From: JAOUJD01 sp964353935
GTDB taxonomy: Bacteria; Pseudomonadota; Gammaproteobacteria; Burkholderiales; Burkholderiaceae_F
Assembly: GCA_964353935.1 (NCBI GenBank)
Contig: CAYGXL010000014.1
Location: forward strand, 1 to 32,155
DNA: 32,155 nucleotides
Reading direction: 5' to 3'
The translations under genes were made by a program, and so were the position numbers. Within the stretch, counting starts at the first letter, position 1. Every line of letters starts with the position of its first letter. The notes below the pieces were generated by a model. The model saw nothing but the letters and a program-made list of their open reading frames with translations, searched no databases and was not told where the DNA came from. This document shows, in pieces, positions 1 through 8,627 of the stretch.

Positions 1-1854
1 GACGATGATCTCGGTCCACTCGAGCGGCCAGCCGAGGACGAAGATGATGACCTGCGACAGGAGCAGGAACTCGGTCTTCGACAGATTCATCGACAGCACC
101 CACTTCTCCACCAGGTCCTGGCCGCCGAGCAGCGCGAACGCGGCCGAGAAGATCGACGAGCCGACGAACAGCCAGCACACCATCGCGCTGGTCTTCGCCG
201 TCAGGAACGACGACTCCTTCACCGTTTCCAGCAGATTGCTCTCGCGCAACGCAAGGACCGACCACACCCCGATGCCGACGATCGCAATGAAACCGAACCA
301 CGTCGGCACCGGAGGGGCCGTACCCCATAGCGCAAGACGGAGCCAGACGATGGAAGCCAGGAAGGGAATCCAGAGCGGAATCCAGACGAGCAGCAATTTG
401 CGGACTCGTTCACCCGGGTAGTTGAGGAGCATGTAGGCCGAGGCCAGAACGAAGCCTCCAAAGGCGCCGATGGCGGCCGCCTCGGTCGGTGTCGTCAACC
501 CGAAGACGATCGAACCCAGCACCGCAAGGATCAGCACGACAAGCGGGAAGAACGACGCCAGCAGCATCCGGAAGATCTCGAGGCGCTTGACCGAGAACGT
601 CGCGTAAAACGCGATCAGCGCGAGAGTGCCGACTCCCAGCGTGATCCAGAAGCCCAGCGGAGCCGGTCGCGCTTCCGGCTGCGCTGCCTGCTTGCCGGCG
701 ACCTGAGCAGCGCCCGTCGATGCAGCCGGTTCCGCCGGGAGCGGGGCCGCGGCCTGGGGAGGCTCCTTCACGTCGGCGCCGGGGGGCTCGCTTAAGGCGC
801 CCGAGGACGGCGGCTCCTGAACCCCTTCCGGCTCAGCCAGGCCCCCGCGTTCGTGCGACTCGCCCATGCCCGCCGACGAGTCCATCTGCTGCAGCTCGCT
901 CTCCGCGGCGAGCGGCGCGGTGACGGTCACGTAGGCCTCGACCATCACGAAGGCAAAGAGGAGCAGCGGGGACAGGACGATGGCCAGCTGCTTCAGCAGA
1001 GCACCTGTCTTCACTTCACGATTGGTGCGCCCCTTCAGGGCTCCGACGACCGCAGGCAGGGCGCGTCGGCTGCCATCGGCCGACAGTGCTTCCAGCACCG
1101 GAGGAAGCTTGACCCTGCGCCCCTCCTCCGAGAGCGGCGGCGCCATGTGCGGCCAGATCTTGGCCACGATGATCACGTACAGGATGTACAGGCCAGCCAA
1201 CATGATTCCGGGAAAGAACGCGCCCGCGTACAACTGCACGACCGACACGCCGGCGGTCGCGCCATAGACGATCAACATGACCGATGGCGGGATCAGGATG
1301 CCGAGGCAACCACCGGCCGTGATGGCGCCGGCGCCGAGCCTGGTGTTGTAGCCCGCCTTCAGCATCGCCGGGAACGCCAGCAGGCCCATCAGGGTGACGA
1401 CCGCGCCGACGATGCCGGTGGCGGTTGCGAACACCGCGCAGGTCACGAGCGTTGCAACGGCCAGCGAGCCCGGAATGCGGGCCATGGCCAGGTGCAGCGA
1501 CTTGAACAGCTTCTCGATCAGGTTGGCGCGTTCGACCAGGTATCCCATGAAGACGAACAGCGGGATCGAGATCAGCACGTCGTTGCTCATCACCTTGAAC
1601 GTCGACTGCACGAACAGGTCGAGGGTCTTCCTGACGTCCCCGTCGTACGACAGCCACGTAAAGAGGATCCCCATGCCCATCAGCGTGAACGCGGTGGGGA
1701 ATCCCATCATGATGGCAACGACCACCAGGGACAGCATCAGCAGGCCGATGTGCCCGCGCGAGATTGTCTCCGCACTCAGGAAGATGTACAGCGCGCCGGC
1801 GATGAGCAGCGCCATCAGCGTGAAGCCGAACCACAGCTCCTTGCGGATCTTCAT
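1..1854 (-). CDS. dctM: TRAP transporter large permease (DctM/FcbT3 type), 3' end cut by window edge
   Basis: Inner-membrane large subunit of a TRAP transporter, which imports organic acids with sodium using a periplasmic binding protein. 618 residues are visible and the stop lies outside the window. The protein is almost wholly hydrophobic helices. DctM signatures are seen at about residues 181-198 (GGCLGILIPPSVMLIVYG) and 453-463 (LTTPTEAAAIG). Between helices, residues about 317-400 form a Pro/Ala/Glu-rich hydrophilic stretch that ordinary DctM proteins of about 430 residues lack; long versions belong to the mannitol/chloroaromatic (FcbT3-like) group. The ATG at 1854 overlaps the stop of the small permease gene as ATGA, so the two are probably translationally coupled. 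The substrate cannot be told from sequence. Family assignment is secure; the gene symbol is generic. Confidence 0.93.
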   Translation of the reverse strand, partial: MKIRKELWFGFTLMALLIAGALYIFLSAETISRGHIGLLMLSLVVVAIMMGFPTAFTLMGMGILFTWLSYDGDVRKTLDLFVQSTFKVMSNDVLISIPLFVFMGYLVERANLIEKLFKSLHLAMARIPGSLAVATLVTCAVFATATGIVGAVVTLMGLLAFPAMLKAGYNTRLGAGAITAGGCLGILIPPSVMLIVYGATAGVSVVQLYAGAFFPGIMLAGLYILYVIIVAKIWPHMAPPLSEEGRRVKLPPVLEALSADGSRRALPAVVGALKGRTNREVKTGALLKQLAIVLSPLLLFAFVMVEAYVTVTAPLAAESELQQMDSSAGMGESHERGGLAEPEGVQEPPSSGALSEPPGADVKEPPQAAAPLPAEPAASTGAAQVAGKQAAQPEARPAPLGFWITLGVGTLALIAFYATFSVKRLEIFRMLLASFFPLVVLILAVLGSIVFGLTTPTEAAAIGAFGGFVLASAYMLLNYPGERVRKLLLVWIPLWIPFLASIVWLRLALWGTAPPVPTWFGFIAIVGIGVWSVLALRESNLLETVKESSFLTAKTSAMVCWLFVGSSIFSAAFALLGGQDLVEKWVLSMNLSKTEFLLLSQVIIFVLGWPLEWTEIIV

Positions 1855-2474
1855 TTCGGCTCCCGCTCCTGTGCCACGACGAGGGCGTCGACCGCGAGGA
1901 TGTCTTCGTCCTTCACGTGCACCATCTGCTTCAGCTTGTCGACGTCGACCTCCTCGACGTCCTCGATCCGGCTCGGCCATTCGCCGTCACGGATGCAGAG
2001 GTAGCAGCGGATGATCTCGACGATGCCCTGTACCAGCAGCAGGAAGCCGGCGGCCGGGATCACGAACTTGAAGGGATAGATCGGCAACTGGTCGGCCGAG
2101 AAGGTCTGCTCGCGGATCGCCAGCGACTCCTGCGCGAAAGTCCAGCCGGCGTAGGTGAGCGCGATGATGCCGGGCAGGAAGAACGCGAAGTACAGGATGA
2201 TGTCGACCCACGCCTGCGTACGCGGCCGGAAGAAGCCGTAGAGCACGTCCCCGCGCACGTGGTTGTTCTTCGCCAGCGTGTAGGCGCCCGCCATCATGAA
2301 CAGCGTGCCGTACAACATGATCTGGGCATCCAGCGCCCAGCCGTGGGGGCTGCCGAGCACGTATCGGGAGTAGACCTCCCACGTGATCAGAATGGTCAGT
2401 CCGACGATCAGCCAGGAAAACAGCTGGCCGAAGAAGGTCGAGAATTTGTCGACCGTCAGCAGGAATTGTTGCAT
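1851..2474 (-). CDS. dctQ: TRAP transporter small permease (DctQ/FcbT2 type)
   Basis: Small membrane subunit of the TRAP transporter, 207 residues, which pairs with the large permease. Four hydrophobic segments are visible at about residues 15-35, 48-68, 88-110 and 135-157, with the family-typical W-E-V-x-x-R-Y-V-L pattern after the first helix (residues 32-40). The C-terminus (about 168-207) is acidic and charged, longer than in minimal DctQ proteins. The frame is open upstream to 2576, but the ATG at 2474 is preferred: it has GAGGAC just upstream and begins directly before the first helix, whereas the upstream extension is basic and not DctQ-like. It overlaps dctM by four bases and follows dctP after 138 bp holding two hairpins. 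Confidence 0.93.
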   Translation of the reverse strand: MQQFLLTVDKFSTFFGQLFSWLIVGLTILITWEVYSRYVLGSPHGWALDAQIMLYGTLFMMAGAYTLAKNNHVRGDVLYGFFRPRTQAWVDIILYFAFFLPGIIALTYAGWTFAQESLAIREQTFSADQLPIYPFKFVIPAAGFLLLVQGIVEIIRCYLCIRDGEWPSRIEDVEEVDVDKLKQMVHVKDEDILAVDALVVAQEREPK

Positions 2475-2542
2475 CGAGTCCTCGCCTGGAACGCCGGCCT
2501 TCTGCGGGCCGTTTCTGGTGACACGGGTGATTCGGAAGAACG

Positions 2543-2565
2543 CAGGCGACGCCTCGCGTCGCCTG
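2543..2565 (-). promoter_or_regulatory. Second hairpin in the dctP-dctQ intergenic region
   Basis: A perfect 8-bp inverted repeat (CAGGCGAC / GTCGCCTG) with a 7-nt loop lies between the dctP stop and the dctQ start. No T-run follows it on the minus strand, so it is more likely an mRNA-stabilising or processing structure than a full terminator. Such structures commonly let the binding protein be made in excess of the permeases. Confidence 0.45.
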
Positions 2566-2577
2566 CCCCGATACAAG

Positions 2578-2600
2578 GACCCGGCCGCGAGGGCCGGGTC
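2578..2600 (-). terminator. Strong hairpin just after dctP (partial terminator or mRNA 3'-end stabiliser)
   Basis: A perfect 9-bp GC-rich stem (GACCCGGCC / GGCCGGGTC) with a 5-nt loop starts 13 bases after the dctP stop codon. Read on the minus strand it is followed only by a weak TTGTAT stretch, so full intrinsic termination is doubtful and read-through into dctQM is expected. It would suit differential expression of dctP over dctQM. Confidence 0.5.
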
Positions 2601-2612
2601 GTGTCGCTCTCG

Positions 2613-3734
2613 CTAGGCCTTCTTGGCGGGCGCGCCGGCCGGACGGCCAAAGTAGCGGTTGTACGCCATCCGGAAGTCGACTTGGTAGTCGAAGCCGTAC
2701 CGGCCGACGCGCTCCGCGAAGGCCTTCTGCGACTCGAGCACCCTCTTGAAAATCGGGTTCTCGGCCGACTTGGCTTCGCAGATCTTGTCCCACACCTCGA
2801 GCTGGGTCCGCAGGATCGCATCCGGGGTCTTGTAGAAGCTGACCTTGTCCGTCGTGCGCAGCTCGATGTAGTCCTTGGAATAGCGGTCGGCGGCCTTCCA
2901 GCTCATGTCGGCGCTCGCGGCCTGCACAGCGTTGTCGATGACGGCCTTCAGTTCGCCCGGCAGCGCGTCGTACTTGGTCTTGTTGAACAGGACCTCGAAC
3001 TGCTCGCCCGACTGGTGGAAGCTCTGCAGCATGCAGACCTTCGACACGTCCGGGAAGCCGAGGATGCGGTCGGACGTCGCGTTGTTGAACTCGGCGCCGT
3101 CGATCAGGCCGCGGTCCAGCGCCGGGACGATCTCGCCGCCCGGCAGCGGATTCACCGCCGCGCCCATCGCCGTGTACATGTCGACCGCAAGGCCCACCGT
3201 GCGGAACTTCAGGCCCTTGACCTGGTCGGCCGTGGTGATCGGCTTCTTGAACCAGCCGAACGGCTGCGTCGGCATCGGGCCGTACAGGTACGACACGATG
3301 TTCATGTTGAGACCCTTGTAGATCTCCTCCAGCAGCGCCTTGCCGCCGCCGTGGTAGTGCCACGCGAGAACCTGGTTCGCGTCCATACCGAAGGCCGGAC
3401 CCGAGCCCCACAGCGCCATGGCCGTGCTCTTGCCGTACCAGTACGCCACGACGCCGTGGCCGCCGTCGAGCGTGCCCTTGTTGACGGCGTCGAGCAGGTC
3501 GAACGCGCGCACGACCGCACCGGCCGGCAGCAATTCGATCTTCAGGCGCGCGCCGCCCATGTCGTTGACCTTCTTGACGAAGTCATTGGCGAACTCGTGG
3601 AAGATGTCCTTCGCCGGCCAGGTGCTCTGGAAGCGCAGGGTGGTGGTCTGGGCCCTGGAGACCATCGGGAACCCGAGAGCCGCCGTGCCTGCCGTCGCTG
3701 CCGCCGCGCTGGAAAGGAACTTCCGGCGAGTCGG
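2613..3734 (-). CDS. dctP: TRAP transporter substrate-binding protein (DctP/FcbT1/TakP type), 5' end lost in N gap
   Basis: Periplasmic solute receptor that delivers substrate to the DctQM permease. 373 residues are visible; the start codon lies inside the gap. The first visible residues read PTRRKFLSS followed by an Ala-rich hydrophobic stretch and SRAQ, which is a twin-arginine signal peptide, so export folded by the Tat route is likely. An internal ATG at 3665 would delete this signal and is not the real start. The mature part has the DctP pattern: STWPAKD near the N-terminus, FGMDANQVLAWHY, then VKGLKFRTVG, where the conserved Arg that binds a substrate carboxylate is expected, and GAEFNNATSD. 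This resembles the TakP/FcbT1 group that binds keto acids or aromatic acids. The exact ligand is unknown. Confidence 0.92.
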   Translation of the reverse strand, partial: PTRRKFLSSAAAATAGTAALGFPMVSRAQTTTLRFQSTWPAKDIFHEFANDFVKKVNDMGGARLKIELLPAGAVVRAFDLLDAVNKGTLDGGHGVVAYWYGKSTAMALWGSGPAFGMDANQVLAWHYHGGGKALLEEIYKGLNMNIVSYLYGPMPTQPFGWFKKPITTADQVKGLKFRTVGLAVDMYTAMGAAVNPLPGGEIVPALDRGLIDGAEFNNATSDRILGFPDVSKVCMLQSFHQSGEQFEVLFNKTKYDALPGELKAVIDNAVQAASADMSWKAADRYSKDYIELRTTDKVSFYKTPDAILRTQLEVWDKICEAKSAENPIFKRVLESQKAFAERVGRYGFDYQVDFRMAYNRYFGRPAGAPAKKA

Positions 3735-3834
3735 NNNNNNNNNNNNNNNNNNNNNNNNNNNNNNNNNNNNNNNNNNNNNNNNNNNNNNNNNNNNNNNNNN
3801 NNNNNNNNNNNNNNNNNNNNNNNNNNNNNNNNNN
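3735..3834. other. Assembly gap of 100 N
   Basis: Exactly 100 N is the usual placeholder for a gap of unknown size between contigs. On the left it cuts dctP inside its signal peptide. On the right the trkA stop codon lies five bases away. The real missing length may be much more than 100 bases and could include trkH and the TRAP promoter. Confidence 0.97.
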
Positions 3835-3839
3835 GACGT

Positions 3840-5252
3840 TCAGAAGAAGCCCAGTCCCACGGAAAAGAGCTTCTCGACGCGCGGAATGATCCGCTTGTTC
3901 TCGACGAACACGATCAGGTGATCCTCGGCCTGGACCACGACGTCGTGATGGGCCATCAGGACCTGCGCCTTGTCGCCGGCACCACGGACGACGGCCCCGA
4001 TCGTCGCGCCACGCGGCATCTCGATCTGCTCGATCGGCTTGCCGATGATGCGCGAGGTCTTCTCGTCGCCGTGCACGATGAGTTCGAGGGCCTCGGCGGC
4101 GCCGCGGCGCAGGCTGTGAGCCGCGACCACGTCGCCTCGCCGCACGAACCGGAGCAGCGCAGAGAGTGTCGCGTAGGACGGCGACACGGCAATGTCGATC
4201 TGGCCGCCCTGCATCAGGTCGCCGTAGCTCTTGCGGTTGATCAGCGCGATGGTCCGCCGCGCGCCAAGGCGCTTGGCGAGCAGCGAACTCATGATGTTGT
4301 TCTCGTCGTCGTTGGTCAGCGCGATGAACACGTCGGCGTCCTGCACCCCTTCCTGGGTCAGCAGGTCTTCGTCGGTGGCGTCGCCGTGCAGGACGAGCAC
4401 ATCCGAGGACAACTGCTGCGCCAGCAACTCGGCGCGCCGCTTGTTGGCCTCGATGATCTTGACGTTGAACCGTTCCGGGGTGGCCATTCCCTCGCCCGTG
4501 TCGAGCGCGCGCGCGAGCCGCAGGCCGATGTTTCCGCCGCCGGCCAGGATCACGCGGCTGACCGGCTTGTCCATCCTGCGGAGTTCGCTCAGCACCATTC
4601 GGATGCTGTCGGAGGGCGCGAGGAAGAACACCTCGTCCCCGGGCTGGACGAACGTGTCGCCATCGACCCGGACGCTCGCCTCGTTGCGGAAGATGGCTAC
4701 GATCCTCGCGTCGACCTTCGGGATGTGGCGGCGCAGGTCCTTGATCGGGTGCGACACCAGCGGACCGCCGGCAAACGCCCGCACGGCGATCAGGCTCGCG
4801 CCGCCCTCGGCGAACTCGAGCACCTGCAGGGCCTCCGGAAACTCGATCAGCTTCAGCAGGTAGTCGGTGACCGTCTGCTCCGGGAAGATCACGTGTGAAG
4901 CCCGGAAGCCCCCCTCGCCGATCAGCGTCGGATGCTGCTGCAACTCGACGTTGCGCACGCGCGCGATGCGGGTCGGGATGTTGTAGAGATCGGCGGCGAT
5001 CTTGCAAGCCACGAGGTTGATCTCGTCGCCGGCCGTGACGGCGATCAGCATGTCGGCATCGTCCGCGCCTGCCTGCAGCAGCGTCGACGGCAACGCGGCG
5101 TTGCCGACCAGCCCGCGCAGGTCGAAGCGGTCCTGAAGCTCCGCGACGCGATTGGCGTCGGTGTCGATGACGGTGATGTCGTTCGCCTCGGAGACCAGTG
5201 CCTCCGCTACCGACGAACCGACGCGGCCGGCCCCGACGATGATGATCTTCAT
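3840..5252 (-). CDS. trkA: Trk potassium uptake protein TrkA
   Basis: Cytoplasmic NAD(H)-binding regulator that gates the TrkH potassium channel. The 470-residue protein has the doubled RCK architecture of full-length TrkA (458 residues in E. coli). Rossmann glycine motifs are at residues 7-12 (GAGRVG) and 238-243 (GGGNIG), each followed by an RCK_C region (about 140-220 and 385-465). It begins 33 bp after the ntrX-like gene, the usual betaproteobacterial order ntrY-ntrX-trkA. The customary next gene, trkH, is not seen because the assembly gap begins five bases past the stop. No odd residues were noticed. Confidence 0.96.
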   Translation of the reverse strand: MKIIIVGAGRVGSSVAEALVSEANDITVIDTDANRVAELQDRFDLRGLVGNAALPSTLLQAGADDADMLIAVTAGDEINLVACKIAADLYNIPTRIARVRNVELQQHPTLIGEGGFRASHVIFPEQTVTDYLLKLIEFPEALQVLEFAEGGASLIAVRAFAGGPLVSHPIKDLRRHIPKVDARIVAIFRNEASVRVDGDTFVQPGDEVFFLAPSDSIRMVLSELRRMDKPVSRVILAGGGNIGLRLARALDTGEGMATPERFNVKIIEANKRRAELLAQQLSSDVLVLHGDATDEDLLTQEGVQDADVFIALTNDDENNIMSSLLAKRLGARRTIALINRKSYGDLMQGGQIDIAVSPSYATLSALLRFVRRGDVVAAHSLRRGAAEALELIVHGDEKTSRIIGKPIEQIEMPRGATIGAVVRGAGDKAQVLMAHHDVVVQAEDHLIVFVENKRIIPRVEKLFSVGLGFF

Positions 5253-5285
5253 GGATGGGTCGTGGACGACGCCGGCGAGGCTGAT

Positions 5286-6074
5286 CTAATCCTCGTAATC
5301 GTCCCGCTGCACGTACACCCGCGGCTCGTTGGCCGCGTCGCGCGCCTCCACGACCGGCGGCGGCTCCAGCGGTTCTTCGACGCGCTCGCCGCGCCGATTG
5401 CCCCGCGCGAGTTCGATGCCGAGCTGCTTGAGCTTGCGGTACAGGTGCGTTCGCTCGAGCCCGGCACGGTCGGCCACGCGCGTCATGCTGAAGCCTTCCC
5501 GGGCCAGGTGGTACTCGAAGTAGACCCGCTCGAACTGGTCGCGCGCATCACGCAACGGTTGATCGAGCGGGACGCCGTTGTGACGGGCCGGCTCGGGTTC
5601 GGCAGCAGCCGCCGCGTCCCGGGCGGGAGCAGACGCGGCCTCCGCCTGCGGCTCGGCATGGGCCGGCTGCGCGGCGGGAGCCTGCAGCGGCCGAAGGTTT
5701 CGCGTCACGCGCGCGCGTTCGAGCCCGCTGCGGACCGCGGACAGCAGCCGCGCCATGGCGATGGGCTTCTCGAGGAACTCGAGGGCGCCAAAGCGTGTGG
5801 CCTCCACCGCGGTGTCGATCGTCGCGTGCCCCGACATCATGATCACCGGCATCGTCAACTGGCCTTGCGACGCCCACTCCTTGAGCAGCGTCACGCCGTC
5901 GGTGTCCGGCATCCAGATGTCGAGCAGCACGAGGTCGAGCGCTTCACGCTGCCGCGCCGTCCGCGCGGCGGAGGCGTTCTCGGCCGTGATCACCACATGG
6001 CCCTCGTCGGACAGGATCTCGGAGAGAAGCTCCCGGATGCCGATCTCGTCGTCGACCACGAGGATGTTAGCCAT
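5286..6074 (-). CDS. ntrX: NtrX-like response regulator: receiver plus Fis-type HTH, no AAA+ domain
   Basis: Response regulator, 262 residues, paired with the NtrY-like kinase upstream. Receiver domain about 1-120: acidic pocket VVDDE at 6-10, phosphoacceptor Asp52 in LDIWMPD, Lys103 in LEKPI. An Ala/Pro/Glu-rich linker (about 128-172) leads to a Fis-type helix-turn-helix (about 178-222, with FSMTRVADRAGLERTHLYRK). An acidic tail follows. The central sigma-54 AAA+ ATPase of classical NtrX (about 450 residues) is absent, with no GAFTGA-like sequence, so it probably does not activate sigma-54 RNA polymerase; the layout resembles RegA/PrrA regulators. The start at 6074 (MANILVVDD) is preferred because the 26 residues upstream are Cys/Arg/Pro-rich and not receiver-like. 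The symbol reflects gene order and kinase partner. Confidence 0.88.
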   Translation of the reverse strand: MANILVVDDEIGIRELLSEILSDEGHVVITAENASAARTARQREALDLVLLDIWMPDTDGVTLLKEWASQGQLTMPVIMMSGHATIDTAVEATRFGALEFLEKPIAMARLLSAVRSGLERARVTRNLRPLQAPAAQPAHAEPQAEAASAPARDAAAAAEPEPARHNGVPLDQPLRDARDQFERVYFEYHLAREGFSMTRVADRAGLERTHLYRKLKQLGIELARGNRRGERVEEPLEPPPVVEARDAANEPRVYVQRDDYED

Positions 6075-6180
6075 GGATACGAATGCCGCGGGAATGCGCG
6101 GGCGCCTGCACTGCGGACAACGAAGCGGACACGGGAGAAGACAACGGCACACCAGACGGCAGGTTGAACACGGGTGAAGC

Positions 6181-8553
6181 TTACGCCGCGTGACGCGACG
6201 CTGCCTCGCTATTGGCGGCGAGCCTGCGGAAGACGATCGTCACGACCGCTCCGCCCGCATGCCCAACGCCGCCTCCGACGTTCCGGTTGACGGCCTCGAT
6301 GCGGGCGCCGTGCTCGTCGACGATCTTCTTCACCATCGCGAGTCCAAGCCCGGTACCACTGGGCTTCGTCGTGACGTACGGCTCGAACGCACGCCTGAGT
6401 ATATTCGCGGCAAAGCCCGGTCCGTTGTCCTCGACGGACATCCGTACCGCGCGCGCGCGGGTGCTGCCCTCGTCGATCTCGACGAGCTCGGTCCGGACGA
6501 CGATGCGCGGATCCGGACGCCCCGCCAGCGCATCCTGAGCGTTGGCGATCAGGTTGTGGATCACCTGCCGCAACTGGGTCGCGTCGCCGTCGATCGTGGG
6601 GAGCTCCTGCGCCAGCTGGAGACGCAGCGATCCGGCGCCGGCCTCGGCGCCATACAGGGTCCCGACCTCGGCGATCAGCTCGTTGAGGTCGAGAGGCGAC
6701 AGCCGGGCCGGTGGCACGCGCGCATAGTCGCGGAAGTCGTCCACCATGTGCTTCATGGCGGTCACCTGGTTGACGATGGTCGAGGCTCCGCGCCTGAGCA
6801 CTTCCGAGTCCTGCGCGGACAGCTTGTCCGCGAGCTTCATCTGCAGCCGCTCGGCGGCGAGCTGGATCGGCGTGAGGGGATTCTTGATCTCGTGCGCCAG
6901 GCGGCGAGCGACCTCGCCCCAGGCGACAGCGCGCTGCGCCGAGATCACCTGCGTGACGTCGTCGAACACCACGACGTAGCCGAGGCCGTCGTCGAGCGGC
7001 AGGCGCGATCCGCGCGCGAGCAGCATCAGCGGTTCGACGCCGCCGACCTCTCCGCCCGCGGCAGCCGGCCGCTTGACCTCGATCTGCTGCTGCCACGAAT
7101 CCTTCGGCGACGCGGCCAGCGCGTGGTCCGCGAATGCCGCCTCGAACGCGATCGCGAGCGTGGGATCGACTTCCGCGAGCGGCCGGCCGGCACGCTGCAG
7201 CAAGGTGTGGCCAAGGATGCGCGCGGCACCGTGGTTGGCCGTCACCAGGCGGAAATCATTGTTGAGCACGACCACCCCGGCCGACAGGTTGGCGAGCACG
7301 CGCTCGAGGTAGGTCTTCGCGTTCACCAGCTCCCGCTGCTTGTGCTCCACCTGGTCGCGCGCTTCGGTGAGCTGGCGGGTCATCGCATTGAAGGACTGGG
7401 TGAGGAGGTTCAGCTCGTCGTTGCCGGGGAACTCGCGGACCGGCCGGAAGTTCCCTTCGGCAACCGCCTTCGTGCCCTCGGCGAGCTGCAGCAGCGGGGC
7501 GGTCATCGAACTCGCCAGCAGAACACTCGACGCGATCGCCGCGAACACCGAAAGCAGCAGCGTCAGGGTGAGCGTCAGCCCGTAGATCGTGCGCAGGCCG
7601 CTTCGCGCCAGCGCCAGTTCCTGGTATTCCCGGTACCCGCTCTGGAGGGCTTCTGCGTTCGCGGCCAGCGTCGCGGGAACCGCCTGCACCAGTTGCAGGT
7701 ACCGAACCTCGCTGGGAGGCAGCACCGATCCCAGGCCGCCGACGCGTGGAGCGCCTTGATCGCGCACCTCGCCGAGCCCCGCGCTGCCGCCCGGCTCGAA
7801 GGAACGCAGCCCCGTGCGAGGGGGCGCGGACGAAGCCGGTGATGGCAGCGGCACCGGCACGATGACTCGCGCGCGCAGGCCCTGCCGGGCATCGATGGCG
7901 CCCGCCTCGCCTTCGATGGCGGCGAACAGGCGTTGCGTGCGGGCCTGCCGCAGCTGCGCCGCGGACGGAATCTCGGGAACCAGTTCCGACACATCGCCGC
8001 CGCTGGCCCCGATCAGCTGTCCGCTTCCCGTCACCAGCAGCGCCTCCTGGACGCCGCCCTGCTCGCGCAGCCGGTTCAGCTCGGACACGTGGGCGGACTC
8101 GGGCAGGTCCGAGAGCTCGAGCGCCCACGCGTGCGCCTTGCGGGTGACGTCGTCCTTGATGTTGTCGAGGACCGCGCGTCCGAGCGTCAGGCCCGAGTCG
8201 AGGGCCCGGTCGACCCGGACATCGAACCAGGACTCGATCGACCGTCCGAGGAACTGCGTCGACACGACATAGATCAAGACGCCGGGCAGCACTCCCATCA
8301 GCGCGAACGCGATGGAGAACCGCATCATCATCCGTGCGCCGAACCGCCCCTGGCGCAGCCGCTTCACCAGCCGACGCACGAGCAGCAGCACGAGGATGAA
8401 GAGCAGCCCTGCGATCACGCCGTTGACAGCCAGCAGGACCGGGTAGTTGCGTTCGAAGAACGCGGTGTTCCCGCTTGCCGACGCAAGCAGGAAGAGCAGC
8501 ACGCCCGACAGCGAAACGGCGAACAGCAGGCCGTAGCGCAATGCCCTAGGCAT
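6181..8553 (-). CDS. ntrY: NtrY-like membrane sensor histidine kinase
   Basis: Inner-membrane sensor kinase of 790 residues, expected to phosphorylate the adjacent NtrX-like regulator. Visible layout: three N-terminal membrane helices (about 5-25, 38-60, 78-98), a large extracytoplasmic region (about 100-320), a fourth helix (about 322-348), HAMP (about 345-400), PAS (about 415-535), HisKA with phosphoacceptor His554 in RLAHEIKNPLTP, and a HATPase domain with N-box Asn671, DNGPGF (709-714) and GTGLGLAM (733-740). All catalytic boxes look intact. The extracytoplasmic region contains a Pro/Gly/Ser-rich stretch (about 234-280) that looks unstructured. It starts 74 bp after the DUF4390 gene and is followed after 106 bp by the regulator. 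The signal is unknown; nitrogen control is a family inference only. Confidence 0.94.
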   Translation of the reverse strand: MPRALRYGLLFAVSLSGVLLFLLASASGNTAFFERNYPVLLAVNGVIAGLLFILVLLLVRRLVKRLRQGRFGARMMMRFSIAFALMGVLPGVLIYVVSTQFLGRSIESWFDVRVDRALDSGLTLGRAVLDNIKDDVTRKAHAWALELSDLPESAHVSELNRLREQGGVQEALLVTGSGQLIGASGGDVSELVPEIPSAAQLRQARTQRLFAAIEGEAGAIDARQGLRARVIVPVPLPSPASSAPPRTGLRSFEPGGSAGLGEVRDQGAPRVGGLGSVLPPSEVRYLQLVQAVPATLAANAEALQSGYREYQELALARSGLRTIYGLTLTLTLLLSVFAAIASSVLLASSMTAPLLQLAEGTKAVAEGNFRPVREFPGNDELNLLTQSFNAMTRQLTEARDQVEHKQRELVNAKTYLERVLANLSAGVVVLNNDFRLVTANHGAARILGHTLLQRAGRPLAEVDPTLAIAFEAAFADHALAASPKDSWQQQIEVKRPAAAGGEVGGVEPLMLLARGSRLPLDDGLGYVVVFDDVTQVISAQRAVAWGEVARRLAHEIKNPLTPIQLAAERLQMKLADKLSAQDSEVLRRGASTIVNQVTAMKHMVDDFRDYARVPPARLSPLDLNELIAEVGTLYGAEAGAGSLRLQLAQELPTIDGDATQLRQVIHNLIANAQDALAGRPDPRIVVRTELVEIDEGSTRARAVRMSVEDNGPGFAANILRRAFEPYVTTKPSGTGLGLAMVKKIVDEHGARIEAVNRNVGGGVGHAGGAVVTIVFRRLAANSEAASRHAA

Positions 8554-8627
8554 CGGCGTCCATCCTCAGGCCCGCGCAGGCGCCGGGCGCAGCGAACCAA
8601 CGATGGGAAGACATCGGCAACGGGCGC

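Noticed and set aside
1917..4898. Very long plus-strand open frame of about 990 codons running across the N gap
   Set aside because: It is antisense to dctQ, dctP and trkA, contains unknown residues from the gap, and its sequence is Arg/Asp/Val/Leu-rich as expected from the complement of high-GC genes.
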